A stretch of 64,000 bases of DNA from a bacterium endosymbiont of Escarpia laminata (lineage in GTDB: Bacteria; Pseudomonadota; Gammaproteobacteria; Chromatiales; Chromatiaceae), in contig QGON01000064.1 of assembly GCA_003660235.1 (NCBI GenBank), positions 61,083 to 125,082 of the forward strand, given 5' to 3'. The position numbers and the translations under genes were made by a program. The stretch's first letter is position 1. Every line of letters starts with the position of its first letter. Under the pieces are notes generated by a model that saw only the letters and a program-made list of their open reading frames with translations, searched no databases and was not told where the DNA came from. Of this stretch, positions 18,595-27,312 are shown one piece after another.

Positions 18595-18854
18595 TAGGTC
18601 GAACCCTGTAGCTTGGTATACCGTAGGCCGATTCAAGCGTAGCGGAACCGGCAACCTAAATCGTTCTGACAAAGCCTGAATGCCTGATCCGCTACGCTTG
18701 ATCGAGCCTACATGCTAAAGCTGAAGATTGAAGTTTTGCCTGAATCTTGCGTCAAACCTGATGAAGCCCTTCAGCCGCCAACGGCAGTAGCGACAGCGTT
18801 CGGCTTATCCAGTGGCACGGCCACCTTTTACCTTTTACCTTTTACCTTTCGCCT
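18557..18854. mobile_element. heptad-bounded MITE-like element (copy 1)
   Basis: The left arm from 18557 has tandem AGGTTAA/AGGTGAC heptads. The right arm to 18854 has the inverted ACCTTTT form. Inside the arrays a further inverted repeat of roughly 38 bases pairs about 18568-18606 with about 18793-18831 (GTGCCATCTGATAGG against the reverse of the right side), with about eight mismatches. The core holds a REP-like double hairpin. It lies between the convergent GGDEF-EAL and feoC genes and overlaps the end of the former. There is no coding capacity, so it is either a non-autonomous element or a large structured RNA/terminator. Confidence 0.6.
18623..18711. repeat. REP-like double hairpin (outward-facing)
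   Basis: Hairpin 1 at 18623-18652 (GTAGGCCGATTC, loop AAGCGTAGCG, GAACCGGC) and hairpin 2 at 18682-18711 (GCCTGATC, CGCTACGCTT, GATCGAGCCTAC). Both stems carry single mismatches compared with the other copies. The pair is nested in heptad-bounded element copy 1. Confidence 0.75.
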
Positions 18855-18860
18855 TCTTCC

Positions 18861-19139
18861 TTATTCCCCCGGACAACCCGCATTGAACTCGACCGGCACA
18901 ACCTGAACAGCATCGCCGGAATCGCCCCAACTGTAGACCTCGGTGGTGGCGGGGTCGCATTTATCGCAGCTTGAACCACAGGAGGCATAGACGCTGTGCT
19001 TCTCCACCCGGCCCTTGCGAATCCAGTGTTCGAGCATACCGCGCACCGCATCCGGGTCAGCATCGAAGTGCATGGCGATATCCGCCAGACTCGCCTGCTT
19101 ACGCGCCATCAGGTAACGTTTGATATCTGCAAGAATCAC
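18861..19139 (-). CDS. feoC: FeoC-like winged-helix protein with cysteine cluster
   Basis: 92 residues from GTG 19139, which overlaps the feoB stop as GTGA. Residues 1-60 are a small winged helix (VILADIKRYLMARKQASLADIAMHFDADPDAVRGMLEHWIRKGRV). The cysteines in YASCGSSCDKCDPATTEVY form a CxxxCxxC cluster like the one that binds iron or an Fe-S cluster in FeoC. FeoC binds the cytoplasmic part of FeoB and may control its stability. It is the last gene of feoABC, and its 3' end abuts the repeat element. Confidence 0.85.
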   Translation of the reverse strand: MILADIKRYLMARKQASLADIAMHFDADPDAVRGMLEHWIRKGRVEKHSVYASCGSSCDKCDPATTEVYSWGDSGDAVQVVPVEFNAGCPGE

Positions 19140-21490
19140 ATCTCCACCCCCAGCGTCTCCCGCTGCTCTCGTTGTGACCAGAAACGCAATCCAATGACCA
19201 CCATCACCAGCAAGGTCAGCAACCCGACGATCCATGCCATGGCGCTCTCTGGATGTCGGGAGTAGGTGGCAGCCTGATAGAAGATAGTCGACGCCATGAA
19301 TGCGACACCGGTGGTCCAGGCTGCCACAAAGGCCGCCCAGGCACCGCCCGCCTCCCGCTTGATCGCACCGATGGTGGCAATACAGGGAAAATAGAGCAGG
19401 ATAAAGAGCAGATAGGCGAAGGCACCCGCCTGTCCGTCGAAACGCGCAGCCATGGCGCCGAAGATGCCGACATCAACCGCCTGGGCCTCTGCGGCCGCCT
19501 CTGCAGAACTGACATCACCTACGTTGAGGGCCAAAGGATCGCCCAGCAGATCTTTCACCCCGACAAGGTTCTCGGGCACCGTGGTTGCTGCCTCGATCAG
19601 CGCTTGCCAAAAGTCGAAGGGCGTCTCTTCCGTCACTCCGTTCTCTGCCGCGGCCAACCCGGTATAGATGGAGTTCAGGGTGCCGACCACCGCCTCTTTG
19701 GCCAAAACACCGGTAAAGATACCCACCGTCGCCGGCCAGTTGTCCTCTTTGATGCCCAGTGGTGCAAACAGGGGTGTCAGCACTTTACTGGCCGCACTGA
19801 GTACCGATTTCTCTGAGTCCTCATTACCGAAGGAGCCGTCTGTACCAATGGAGTTGAGCACATTGATCGCCAACACCATGAGGATAATCACCCGCCCTGC
19901 CTCCTTGATGAAGAGCCGGACCCGATCCCAGGTGCGCAGGGCGACCCCCTTTGCCGTCGGCATATGGTAAGGGGGGAGTTCCATCATGAAACCGGTACTC
20001 TCACCCGAGAGCAGAGTCCGCTTCATGATCATTCCGGTGAGAATCGCCACCGTGATGCCGATCATGTAGAGCCCAAAAACCAGGTTCTGGCCATTGGCGG
20101 GAAAGAAGGCTGCGGCAAAGAGCGCATAAACAGGCAGTCGCGCCCCACAGGACATGAAAGGGTTCATCAGGATCGTCAGTTTGCGCTCACGAACACTCTC
20201 CAGTGTACGGGTCGCAAGCACCGCTGGTACATTGCAGCCGAAGCCCACGATCATCGGCACGAACGCCTTGCCCGGCAGACCTATTGAACGCATGAAGCGA
20301 TCCATCACAAAGGCGGCACGGGCCATGTAGCCGGTATCCTCCACCACCGAGAGAAAGAGATAGAGTGCGGTAATGATGGGGATGAATGTTGCCACCACCT
20401 GAACACCGCCTCCCACCCCGTTGGCGAGCATCACCACCATCCAGTCGGGGAAACCGATATCAGAAAGCAGCAGGCCGAAGCCGTCGACAAAGATAGCCCC
20501 GGCCACGCCATCAAAAAAGTCGATGAAGGCACCACCAATATTGATGGCGAACATGAACATCAGGTACATCACCGCCAGAAAGACCGGAATGCCGAAGATA
20601 CGGTTCAATACCACTTTGTCGATGCGGTCACTGAGGGTCTTGCCCGCCTTGCCGCGCTCATGTACCACGGTCTGCGCCAGGGCATGGGCATGGCCGTACC
20701 TAGCGTCGGCGATATGGATATCCGCCTCTTCGCCTGCACGATTCTCTATGGCCTGCTGCCACTCATTCACTTGCGTCTCGAGAACCGCATTGGCATGGCT
20801 CAATGCAAAGGCATCCTCCTCCAGCATCTTCAGCAGCAGCCAACGACGTTTGGCCCGCTCCGGTTCCTCCTGCAGCAGCGGCTCCATCTCGGTGATCGCC
20901 TGCTCCACCACCTCTTCCTGTGCCAGAGCGAAACCGCCGCTGACCGATCCGGAGGCAAGATCCTGAATCGCCCCCTTCAGTTTGATGATGCCCTCCCCGG
21001 TCACTGCGACGATAGGCACTACGGGACAACCCACTTCACTACTGAGCTTTGCAAAATCGATTTCGATGCCGCGCTTGCGCGCCACATCCATCATATTGGC
21101 AGCGATCAGCAGGGGCACCCCCATCTCCAGCATCTGCACCGTGAGATAGAGGTTCCGCTCCAGATTGGCAGCATCGACAATATTGATGATCAGGTCCGCA
21201 TCCCGCGATAGCAGATAGTCGCGGGTCACCTGTTCATCCAGGGAGGCGGCGTCGAGGGAGTAGATACCTGGCAGGTCGATGACGGTGACAGCGTCACCCT
21301 CGAGGTCGAAATGGCCCTCTTTCCGATCCACCGTGACACCGGGCCAGTTGCCGGTGCGCTGTCGGATGCCAGTCAGGGCATTGAAGAGTGCTGACTTGCC
21401 ACAGTTGGGATTTCCCGCCAGGGCGATCGTCAGGGGTTTGTCGCCCGGCGATCGGACAGGCGTCTGCTCGTTGTTTTCACAACAGCCCAT
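19136..21490 (-). CDS. feoB: ferrous iron transporter FeoB
   Basis: 784 residues, typical. The N-terminal G domain has G1 GNPNCGKSALFNAL, the switch TGNWPGVTVDRKEG, G3 DLPGIYSL and the G4-like NMMD. A helical GDI-like region follows to about 270. The membrane part contains the two Gate motifs with conserved cysteines (AAFVMDRFMRSIGLPGKAFVPMIVGFGCNVPAV and a later LYFPCIATIGAIKREAG). It moves Fe(II) across the inner membrane. It is co-transcribed with feoA (23-bp gap) and feoC (overlap), behind a Fur-box-like site. Confidence 0.97.
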   Translation of the reverse strand: MGCCENNEQTPVRSPGDKPLTIALAGNPNCGKSALFNALTGIRQRTGNWPGVTVDRKEGHFDLEGDAVTVIDLPGIYSLDAASLDEQVTRDYLLSRDADLIINIVDAANLERNLYLTVQMLEMGVPLLIAANMMDVARKRGIEIDFAKLSSEVGCPVVPIVAVTGEGIIKLKGAIQDLASGSVSGGFALAQEEVVEQAITEMEPLLQEEPERAKRRWLLLKMLEEDAFALSHANAVLETQVNEWQQAIENRAGEEADIHIADARYGHAHALAQTVVHERGKAGKTLSDRIDKVVLNRIFGIPVFLAVMYLMFMFAINIGGAFIDFFDGVAGAIFVDGFGLLLSDIGFPDWMVVMLANGVGGGVQVVATFIPIITALYLFLSVVEDTGYMARAAFVMDRFMRSIGLPGKAFVPMIVGFGCNVPAVLATRTLESVRERKLTILMNPFMSCGARLPVYALFAAAFFPANGQNLVFGLYMIGITVAILTGMIMKRTLLSGESTGFMMELPPYHMPTAKGVALRTWDRVRLFIKEAGRVIILMVLAINVLNSIGTDGSFGNEDSEKSVLSAASKVLTPLFAPLGIKEDNWPATVGIFTGVLAKEAVVGTLNSIYTGLAAAENGVTEETPFDFWQALIEAATTVPENLVGVKDLLGDPLALNVGDVSSAEAAAEAQAVDVGIFGAMAARFDGQAGAFAYLLFILLYFPCIATIGAIKREAGGAWAAFVAAWTTGVAFMASTIFYQAATYSRHPESAMAWIVGLLTLLVMVVIGLRFWSQREQRETLGVEM

Positions 21491-21513
21491 GATTACCTTT
21501 CGAATCTGAGTGT

Positions 21514-21780
21514 CTAAGTTGTGCCGTTGTCCAGGAGAGACATCAGCAGCTTCTCAGCCACGCCGCCCCCAAGGGCCACGCGCGCACCACCATTTGCCAC
21601 CACGACCCCACGACCCCGGTGCTGAAGCACATCCACCTCCGAGCCAACTCGCAGACCAAGGCTAAGCAGACGCCGCGTCATCTGACGTCCTCCCTTCACC
21701 TCAAGGATGCGGGCATGCGCGCCTACCGGCAGGGTAGCCAGTGAGACAGTTTCGGTGACAGATTCAGATTCCAGACTCAT
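21514..21780 (-). CDS. feoA: ferrous iron transport protein FeoA
   Basis: 88 residues from ATG 21780. A GTG three codons upstream (21789) is also possible. The SH3-like FeoA fold is seen in LATLPVGAHARILEVKGGRQMTRRLLSLGLRVGSEVDVLQHRGRGVVVANGGARVALGGGVAEKLLM. FeoA is a small cytoplasmic partner needed for FeoB activity. It is the first gene of feoABC. Confidence 0.95.
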   Translation of the reverse strand: MSLESESVTETVSLATLPVGAHARILEVKGGRQMTRRLLSLGLRVGSEVDVLQHRGRGVVVANGGARVALGGGVAEKLLMSLLDNGTT

Positions 21781-21805
21781 CGCAGACACTATGAAAATAC
21801 CTAAA

Positions 21806-21820
21806 TAATTATGATTCTCA
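21806..21820 (-). promoter_or_regulatory. Fur box upstream of feoA
   Basis: Read on the minus strand, TGAGAATCATAATTA matches the 7-1-7 Fur consensus TGATAATNATTATCA at 11 of 14 fixed positions. It lies 26-40 bases before the feoA ATG in an AT-rich stretch, where a repressor would block the promoter. Iron-dependent repression of feoABC is the expected outcome. Confidence 0.6.
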
Positions 21821-21931
21821 TTTAAACAGGTTTAACCCCGCCTGGTCAAGAGGGAAGAATTACATAATTTAACCATAAACTGATATGACAGCGATCAACT
21901 TGCCATGCACTCTGGACGCATTGACGACGCA

Positions 21932-22636
21932 CTACATAGGCTTAATCAACAGATCCGCCCGATGGGGCTTCAGAAAATGCGCGCCATCCGCGCTCATGTG
22001 GGCCATGAACGCACTGCGGATCTGCTCATATCGCGCCTCATCGATATCCAGCTTGGTATGGGTCACCTTGAGAAAGCGCGATTCGAACTCATCCCAGGTA
22101 TAGGTGCCGGGCACTTCGAAGAAGAGTTCCTGCCGCAGATCAAATGCACCGGATGACACCTCCGTTTTGATGGCGTTAAAGGCCAGCTGACGCACCTTTT
22201 TCTCATCGTGGATGAGCGACATCAAGGCATTGAACGAACCGGTATAGACCGGCTCAGAGAAGTAGGCCAATCCTCCAGGCTTCAAGACCCGGTGGATCTC
22301 CCGCATCGCAGCCGGCATCAACTCGGCAGGGACATGATGCAGCGACTTCAGCATCCACACAATATCAATGCTGTTGTCCGCTTCACTGATCGCCTGCGCC
22401 CCTTCCATACGAAAGTCCACGTTCCGCAAGTTCAACTGCAGGTTTTTCTCATGCTGTACCCGGTCGACCTCCGTGGCGATAAAGCGGGATGCCGGATAGC
22501 GCTCCGCCAGCTGCCGGGTGGTCCAGGCAGCACCGCATCCCAGTTCCAGGATACGGGCGTTATCCAGCGGCAGGAGCCGCTCCATCAGCGCCTGTTCTGT
22601 AGTAGTTTCATAGGCATTCGGCTTGTGAAGTTGCAT
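21932..22636 (-). CDS. class I SAM-dependent methyltransferase
   Basis: 234 residues from ATG 22636. A TTG at 22651 would add five. Motif I is ILELGCGAAWTTRQLAERYP, the acidic residue after strand 2 is ATEVD, motif II lies in NSIDIVWMLKSLHHVP and motif III in LKPGGLAYFSEP. This is the Methyltransf_11/25 type fold. The C-terminal third (from VSSGAFDLRQELFFEVPGTYTWDEFESRFLKVTHT) is probably the substrate cap; the substrate cannot be read from it. It stands between divergent feoA-side regulation and the ClC gene, with no operon partner. Confidence 0.85.
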   Translation of the reverse strand: MQLHKPNAYETTTEQALMERLLPLDNARILELGCGAAWTTRQLAERYPASRFIATEVDRVQHEKNLQLNLRNVDFRMEGAQAISEADNSIDIVWMLKSLHHVPAELMPAAMREIHRVLKPGGLAYFSEPVYTGSFNALMSLIHDEKKVRQLAFNAIKTEVSSGAFDLRQELFFEVPGTYTWDEFESRFLKVTHTKLDIDEARYEQIRSAFMAHMSADGAHFLKPHRADLLIKPM

Positions 22637-22687
22637 GGTTTCGGCTGACAAGAGTCACGGGCTCCGTTAAAGTTTAGGTCTGATTAA

Positions 22688-24511
22688 ATGCGATTTCATT
22701 TCGCGGACGTATCATTTTACTACAGATGGAGCAGAGCGGTTCACGCTCCCTCTCTGTCTCAACCCTGGGATCTCAGAAACTTGCTGTCCGAACAACTGGC
22801 AAACTGGATGCACCGCATTCGCATTCACCTCTCCAGACCGGATGCACTGATACAGCTCTCGGGCCTGGGTCTGATCACCGGTTTTCTGGCAGGCGGCGTA
22901 ATCGTTGCCTTCAGATTGGCGGTGGAAGGCAGCCAGGCCGGACTGCTGCCTGCTGGTCTGCCGGAAAATTACGAGGCACTGCCGCCATTATTGCGCTTCC
23001 TGCTACCAGTCATCGGCAGTCTGTTGTTAGGGTTCATTTTTCACAATTGGTCTAAAGGTCTCTATGTTCTCGGCATTGCCCGGGTAATGGAACGACTCGC
23101 CTACCACCAGGGCTACCTCACACTGCGTGAATTCATACTGCAGTTTGTTGGTGCGGCGATCGCCATCATCAGCGGGCATTCAGTCGGCCGGGAGGGGCCC
23201 CACGTTTTTCTTGGCGCAGCCAGCGGCTCACTGCTCGGACAGCAACTTTCACTCCCCAACAACACCATCCGCACACTGGTCGGCTGTGGCACTGCGGCAG
23301 GTATCGCCGCCTCTTTCGACACCCCACTTGCCGGGGTGATCTTCGCCCTGGAGGTGGTCATGATGGAATACACCCTGGCCAGCTTCATGCCCATCATCCT
23401 CGCAGCCGTCAGTGCCAACAGCATCGCCATCTACTTTCTCGGTGACGAACGCGCCTTCGATATGTCGGTGCTGACCTTGGGATCGATGCAGGAGCTGCCG
23501 ATTCTGCTGCTGCTCGGACTCGTCGTAGGTACGGCAGCAGCCGGCTTCAACCAGCTCATCCAGGTCACTTCCACCTCCAGCAAGCCCCTGGCCTTTTGGC
23601 AACGCACCCTGCTGGGGGGCATTATCGTCGGTCTTTTGGGGGTCATCGTGCCCCAAGTACTGGGCATTGGCTACGACACGATCAACGACATCCTGCTTGG
23701 AAAGCTTGCTATTGAACTGCTGTTGGTTCTGATTTTTGCCAAGTTGCTCGCCACTTCCGCCAGCATCGGCCTGGGCATACCTGGCGGCATGATCGGACCG
23801 GCGCTCTTTATCGGCGCAGCCATCGGCGGTTTTATTGCGCCGCTCGCCGGGCTCCTGATCGATGGGGAAGTTTCAGACCCGGGTCTCTACGCACTGATCG
23901 GCATGGGCGCCATGATGGGCGCCAGTCTGCAGGCACCACTTGCCGCCCTGACCGCCATCGTCGAACTTACCTTCAGCCCGCAGATCGTGATGCCCGGCAT
24001 GCTGGTGATCGTCGTCGCCAGCCTCACCAGCAGCGAACTCTTCCGCAAACAGTCCCTCTTTATCACCATCCTCAAATCGAGCGGTCTCGACTATCGTACC
24101 GACCCGGTGATGCAGTCACTGCGGCGTGTCGGCGTTGCCAGCGTGATGAATAACAATTTTCTCCGCTGCGAAAGGGAGATGGATCGTAATTCCGCCCGCC
24201 AAATCCTGAAATTGGCAACTGAATGGCTGGTTATCAACAAGGAGGATGAGCCCACAATCCTGCTGCGGGGCCTCGATCTTGCGCGATATTTGGAAGAGTC
24301 CGAGGAGCAGAATATAGACTTGCTCTCTATTCCTGCCCGGCGTTATCAACTTGCCGGTGTGACGATGCAAGCCAGTCTGCAGGAAGCCCTCGAAAAACCT
24401 CAGGAGAGCGGCGCGGAAGCACTCTTCGTGGAGCGACGGAAACATCGTGGCGCATACCGTATTTTGGGCATCCTGACCCGGGATCAGATTGACTCGGCCT
24501 ACCGTTTTTGA
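22688..24511 (+). CDS. ClC-family chloride channel/transporter
   Basis: 607 residues, with about ten or more membrane helices between residues 55 and 440. The selectivity segment is GHSVGREGPHV near residue 163, with the gating Glu in GREGP retained. GIPGGMIGPALFIGA and the helix-R region are also visible. In ALEVVMMEYTL the residue that aligns with the E. coli proton glutamate (E203) appears to be Val, which is more common in channel-type members. The C-terminal 150 residues may be a degenerate CBS pair. Start ATG 22688 is uncertain because no clear ribosome site precedes it; ATG 22808 is an alternative. Confidence 0.9.
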   Translation: MRFHFADVSFYYRWSRAVHAPSLSQPWDLRNLLSEQLANWMHRIRIHLSRPDALIQLSGLGLITGFLAGGVIVAFRLAVEGSQAGLLPAGLPENYEALPPLLRFLLPVIGSLLLGFIFHNWSKGLYVLGIARVMERLAYHQGYLTLREFILQFVGAAIAIISGHSVGREGPHVFLGAASGSLLGQQLSLPNNTIRTLVGCGTAAGIAASFDTPLAGVIFALEVVMMEYTLASFMPIILAAVSANSIAIYFLGDERAFDMSVLTLGSMQELPILLLLGLVVGTAAAGFNQLIQVTSTSSKPLAFWQRTLLGGIIVGLLGVIVPQVLGIGYDTINDILLGKLAIELLLVLIFAKLLATSASIGLGIPGGMIGPALFIGAAIGGFIAPLAGLLIDGEVSDPGLYALIGMGAMMGASLQAPLAALTAIVELTFSPQIVMPGMLVIVVASLTSSELFRKQSLFITILKSSGLDYRTDPVMQSLRRVGVASVMNNNFLRCEREMDRNSARQILKLATEWLVINKEDEPTILLRGLDLARYLEESEEQNIDLLSIPARRYQLAGVTMQASLQEALEKPQESGAEALFVERRKHRGAYRILGILTRDQIDSAYRF

Positions 24512-24606
24512 CCCCGATCATCTACCCTGCCGATAGTACGGCAAGCCGCTGCGAAAAAGCATATTATATCGTCTTGTTTGGGCACGACGACTATAGGACA
24601 ACGATC

Positions 24607-25518
24607 ATGAGTGACGGCCAGAATCCTGAAAACATCATCTACAATGACCAGTCTATCCGCCTGGATGAACTGCTGCAGGAGCATGATCGTCTGGTATCAG
24701 AAAACACGAATTTAATGAAGAGACAGAAGAAGGCCATCCGCCGCTTCAACCGGGAAGAGCAGCTGAAGCCCTATCAGGCTGAACTGATCAAGATGCAGCA
24801 GTATCTTGAGTCCACCGGCACTCGTTTTATCATTCTGTTCGAGGGAAGAGACGCAGCGGGCAAGGGCGGCACCATTCGCCGTGTTACCCGCTACATGAAT
24901 GAGAAACACTACCGTATCGTCGCCCTCGGAAAACCAACTGAAGTGCAGAAGACCCAATGGTTTTTCCAGAAATATGTGACCCAATGCCCCCGCGGAGGTG
25001 AGGTCGTACTCTTCGACCGCAGCTGGTACAACCGTGCAATCGTTGAACCCATTTTCGGATTCTGTACGCCTGACGAGCACGAAAATTTTATGATCGGCGT
25101 AACCGGCTTTGAGAAGGATCTGGTGCGCCAGGGTACTATTCTGGTGAAACTCTATTTTTCCGTTTCCAAAGAAGAGCAGGCTCGCCGCTTCGAACGCCGC
25201 AAGACCGACTCCCTGCGGCAGTGGAAACTATCCGAGATCGACGTCCAGGCCCAGGATCGATGGGACGAGTTCACAAACCAGAAGTATGAGATGTTAAAAC
25301 GTACCAATACAACCCACTCACCCTGGACCATTATTCGCTCCATCGACAAACACCAGGCCAGACTCAATGCCATGAAAGTGATCCTGAACGCCGTGCCTTA
25401 CGAGCGACTGGATCCGACGCTCGACTTCGTACCGAGCCACGATGTCGTCATCTCCGGCTCCCGTGAACTGGAACTGATGGAAGCCCAGCGTCTCCAGAGC
25501 GGAAAGTTCGTGGGGTGA
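24607..25518 (+). CDS. ppk2: polyphosphate kinase 2
   Basis: 303 residues from ATG 24607. The open frame extends upstream but residues before MSDGQNPEN look non-coding. The PPK2 core has Walker A FEGRDAAGKGGTIRR (about residue 80), YFQ-like WFFQKYV, the lid PRGGEVVLFDRSWYNRAIVEPIFGF and a Walker B-like LVKLYFSVSKEEQARRF. The single-domain size and sequence suggest class I PPK2, which transfers phosphate between polyphosphate and nucleoside diphosphates. The preferred nucleotide is not deducible. It lies alone after the ClC gene. Confidence 0.95.
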   Translation: MSDGQNPENIIYNDQSIRLDELLQEHDRLVSENTNLMKRQKKAIRRFNREEQLKPYQAELIKMQQYLESTGTRFIILFEGRDAAGKGGTIRRVTRYMNEKHYRIVALGKPTEVQKTQWFFQKYVTQCPRGGEVVLFDRSWYNRAIVEPIFGFCTPDEHENFMIGVTGFEKDLVRQGTILVKLYFSVSKEEQARRFERRKTDSLRQWKLSEIDVQAQDRWDEFTNQKYEMLKRTNTTHSPWTIIRSIDKHQARLNAMKVILNAVPYERLDPTLDFVPSHDVVISGSRELELMEAQRLQSGKFVG

Positions 25519-25528
25519 GCCATGACCA

Positions 25529-25580
25529 TTTGTCCAGTGGACAAACGCAGCGTGGCGAACGGCCGGACAAGGAGGTCCGG
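25529..25580. repeat. two adjacent GGAC-stem hairpins downstream of ppk2
   Basis: TTTGTCC-AGT-GGACAAA (25529-25545, 7-bp perfect stem) is followed by CCGGAC-AAGGAG-GTCCGG (25563-25580, 6-bp perfect stem). Both share the GGAC/GTCC stem core. No T-run follows, so a simple intrinsic terminator is unlikely. Function unknown. Confidence 0.5.
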
Positions 25581-25655
25581 ACCGGGAGTTAAAAAGAGCG
25601 CCCAAGCCCCGCCAGGGACGGCAGCTCACCTACTTCCTTACGAGACCCACCGTTT

Positions 25656-25722
25656 GTAGGCCCGATCAAGCACAGCGGATCGGATATTCGGTGCCGGTTG
25701 CGCTACGCTTGAACCGGCCTAC
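25656..25722. repeat. REP-like double hairpin (outward-facing)
   Basis: A GATC-stem hairpin (GTAGGCCCGATC, loop AAGCACAGCG) starts at 25656, with the right half of its stem eroded to GATCGGAT. The GGTTC-stem partner, in reverse orientation, ends GAACCGGCCTAC at 25722. It lies between the convergent ppk2 and small membrane-protein genes. Confidence 0.75.
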
Positions 25723-25760
25723 GACTTACGATGACCAGCGTAATAAGGTTTCAAACCGTC

Positions 25761-25994
25761 TCAGCCAGCCGCATCCGTTCCCCTCGTCCCACGAATCAGC
25801 TTCAACACCACAATCAGCATTGGGGTTCCATGCATCAGTAGATCGAAGATATCGATGGGACGGGAGAGCGTGCCGTCGGCCAGCATCTTGAGCTTTTCCC
25901 ATAGATGGGGTTCAGGATAGAAGGGGGCCAACGCCAGCAAGACCGCAGGCAATACAATCATCTGTAGTGGAATCTTATCTAACCAGGACATCAT
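25761..25994 (-). CDS. small two-helix membrane protein
   Basis: 77 residues from ATG 25994, where a second ATG follows at once. There are two hydrophobic segments, MIVLPAVLLALAPF (about 11-26) and MLIVVLKLI (about 60-68), joined by PEPHLWEKLKMLADGTLSRPIDIFDLLMHGTP. Similar small proteins occur in many gammaproteobacteria, often labelled RND transporter without good reason. Its function is unknown. It lies downstream of the macrodomain gene on the same strand with a 13-bp gap. Confidence 0.6.
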   Translation of the reverse strand: MMSWLDKIPLQMIVLPAVLLALAPFYPEPHLWEKLKMLADGTLSRPIDIFDLLMHGTPMLIVVLKLIRGTRGTDAAG

Positions 25995-26007
25995 TGACGG
26001 TTCTCTT

Positions 26008-26511
26008 TCATATACATTCTCGGCAAAGTTTACGGTATCGATCTGCATCTGCTGCACTAAAACAGCAGGCGATTATCTTTTCAAAATCATCCACCCACTC
26101 TCTCATGGCTGCAAGGGCAATCGCGGCAGCCTGCTGCTTGGGGTAGCCATAGACACCCGTACTGATCGCAGGAAAAGCAATCGTGGCAGCGCCATGTGCT
26201 TTGGCCACAGCAAGTGATTCACGGTAGCAGGATGCCAGCAGCGCTGACTCTCCCCTCTCTCCACCCTGCCAGACCGGCCCCACTGTGTGGATCACCCACT
26301 TTGCAGGCAATCGAAATCCGGGCGTAATACGCGCCTCACCTGCCGGGCAGCCACGGAGAGGCCGACATGCGGCAAGCAGATCTGGGCCAGCCGCCCTGTG
26401 AATTGCACCATCCACGCCTCCACCCCCCAGCAGGGTTGAGTTTGCCGCATTGACCACGGCATCCACTTCAAGTCGGGTGATATCTCCCTGTACAATCCGT
26501 ATCTGGCCCAT
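26008..26511 (-). CDS. macrodomain ADP-ribose hydrolase (YmdB-like)
   Basis: 167 residues from ATG 26511. The macrodomain signatures are all present: [34 protein letters not shown], the [26 protein letters not shown] strand pair, and the phosphate-binding loop [12 protein letters not shown]. This class (MacroD/YmdB) removes ADP-ribose from proteins or deacetylates O-acetyl-ADP-ribose. Its ATG is only 17 bases from that of the divergent DUF3301 gene, so each promoter must lie inside the other gene. Confidence 0.93.
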   Translation of the reverse strand: MGQIRIVQGDITRLEVDAVVNAANSTLLGGGGVDGAIHRAAGPDLLAACRPLRGCPAGEARITPGFRLPAKWVIHTVGPVWQGGERGESALLASCYRESLAVAKAHGAATIAFPAISTGVYGYPKQQAAAIALAAMREWVDDFEKIIACCFSAADADRYRKLCRECI

Positions 26512-26528
26512 CGTAATAATCCCCAGGT

Positions 26529-26849
26529 ATGTCGACGTCCACACTCAATTTACTACTGATTGTTTTGCTGCTGATCTGGTTCTGGCGCGACAGTCTCAAA
26601 GTCAGAGAGAAAGCCACCCGCATCAGCCGTGCCGCCTGCAATGCTCAAGGCGTGCAATTTCTCGATCAAACCGTCGCCCGACGCCGGATCGGAGTGAGAT
26701 GGATACGCGCAGGTTTGAAATTCCGCCGACTCTATGAGTTCGACTACAGCCAGGAGGGGAGCGGCAGGCAGACAGGCTACATCATAATGCTGGGTGACCA
26801 GCTTGAGCTACTGCATATCGAGACCGAGGAGAGTGACGAGTCGCACTAG
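26529..26849 (+). CDS. DUF3301 family membrane-anchored protein
   Basis: 106 residues. An N-terminal membrane helix (about 5-20, [16 protein letters not shown]) is followed by a cytoplasmic domain with [37 protein letters not shown] and [12 protein letters not shown], the DUF3301 pattern. The family is conserved in gammaproteobacteria and its function is unknown. It is divergent from the macrodomain gene. Confidence 0.85.
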   Translation: MSTSTLNLLLIVLLLIWFWRDSLKVREKATRISRAACNAQGVQFLDQTVARRRIGVRWIRAGLKFRRLYEFDYSQEGSGRQTGYIIMLGDQLELLHIETEESDESH

Positions 26850-26901
26850 CCAAGACAGGCTCGTCATCCAGATAAGGAATAGAGGCTGCCAGGGACTAGT
26901 G

Positions 26902-27291
26902 TTATTTCACCACCCGGAGAGCAGGCCGTTTACCTGAACCCGGAGGATCAGGCTCGTCATCAGGGTGTTCAGCGCCAGTTTCTGCCTCGCCGGGAAACAA
27001 CATACCCTGGTTGCTCTCCTTGCCGTAAATCCCCAGCACTGCCGCCGGCGGCACATGAACATCCTCCGGGCTACCATTGAAACGAGCGCTGAAACTGATC
27101 CACTCGTTTCCCAGTTCAAGCCCAACCACCGCGGACGGACTCAGATTCAGCACTATGCGCCCCTCATCCACAAACTCATGAGGAACCAGCACCTGTGGAT
27201 CGTCGGCATTGACCAACAGGTAGGGCGTCTCTCCGTTATCCACCAGCCAATCATAGAGAGCCCGGATCATATAGGGCTTATTCGAAGTCAT
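26902..27291 (-). CDS. sspB: ClpXP adaptor SspB
   Basis: 129 residues. The N-terminal SsrA-binding domain reads MTSNKPYMIRALYDWLVDNGETPYLLVNAD, with VLNLSPSAV and the ISFSARFNG strand. A flexible acidic linker leads to the C-terminal ClpX-docking peptide RPALRVVK. SspB delivers ssrA-tagged proteins to ClpXP. It follows sspA with a 21-bp gap, as in other gammaproteobacteria. Confidence 0.96.
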   Translation of the reverse strand: MTSNKPYMIRALYDWLVDNGETPYLLVNADDPQVLVPHEFVDEGRIVLNLSPSAVVGLELGNEWISFSARFNGSPEDVHVPPAAVLGIYGKESNQGMLFPGEAETGAEHPDDEPDPPGSGKRPALRVVK

Positions 27292-27312
27292 TGGCAGTAA
27301 TGTTGAACGATA

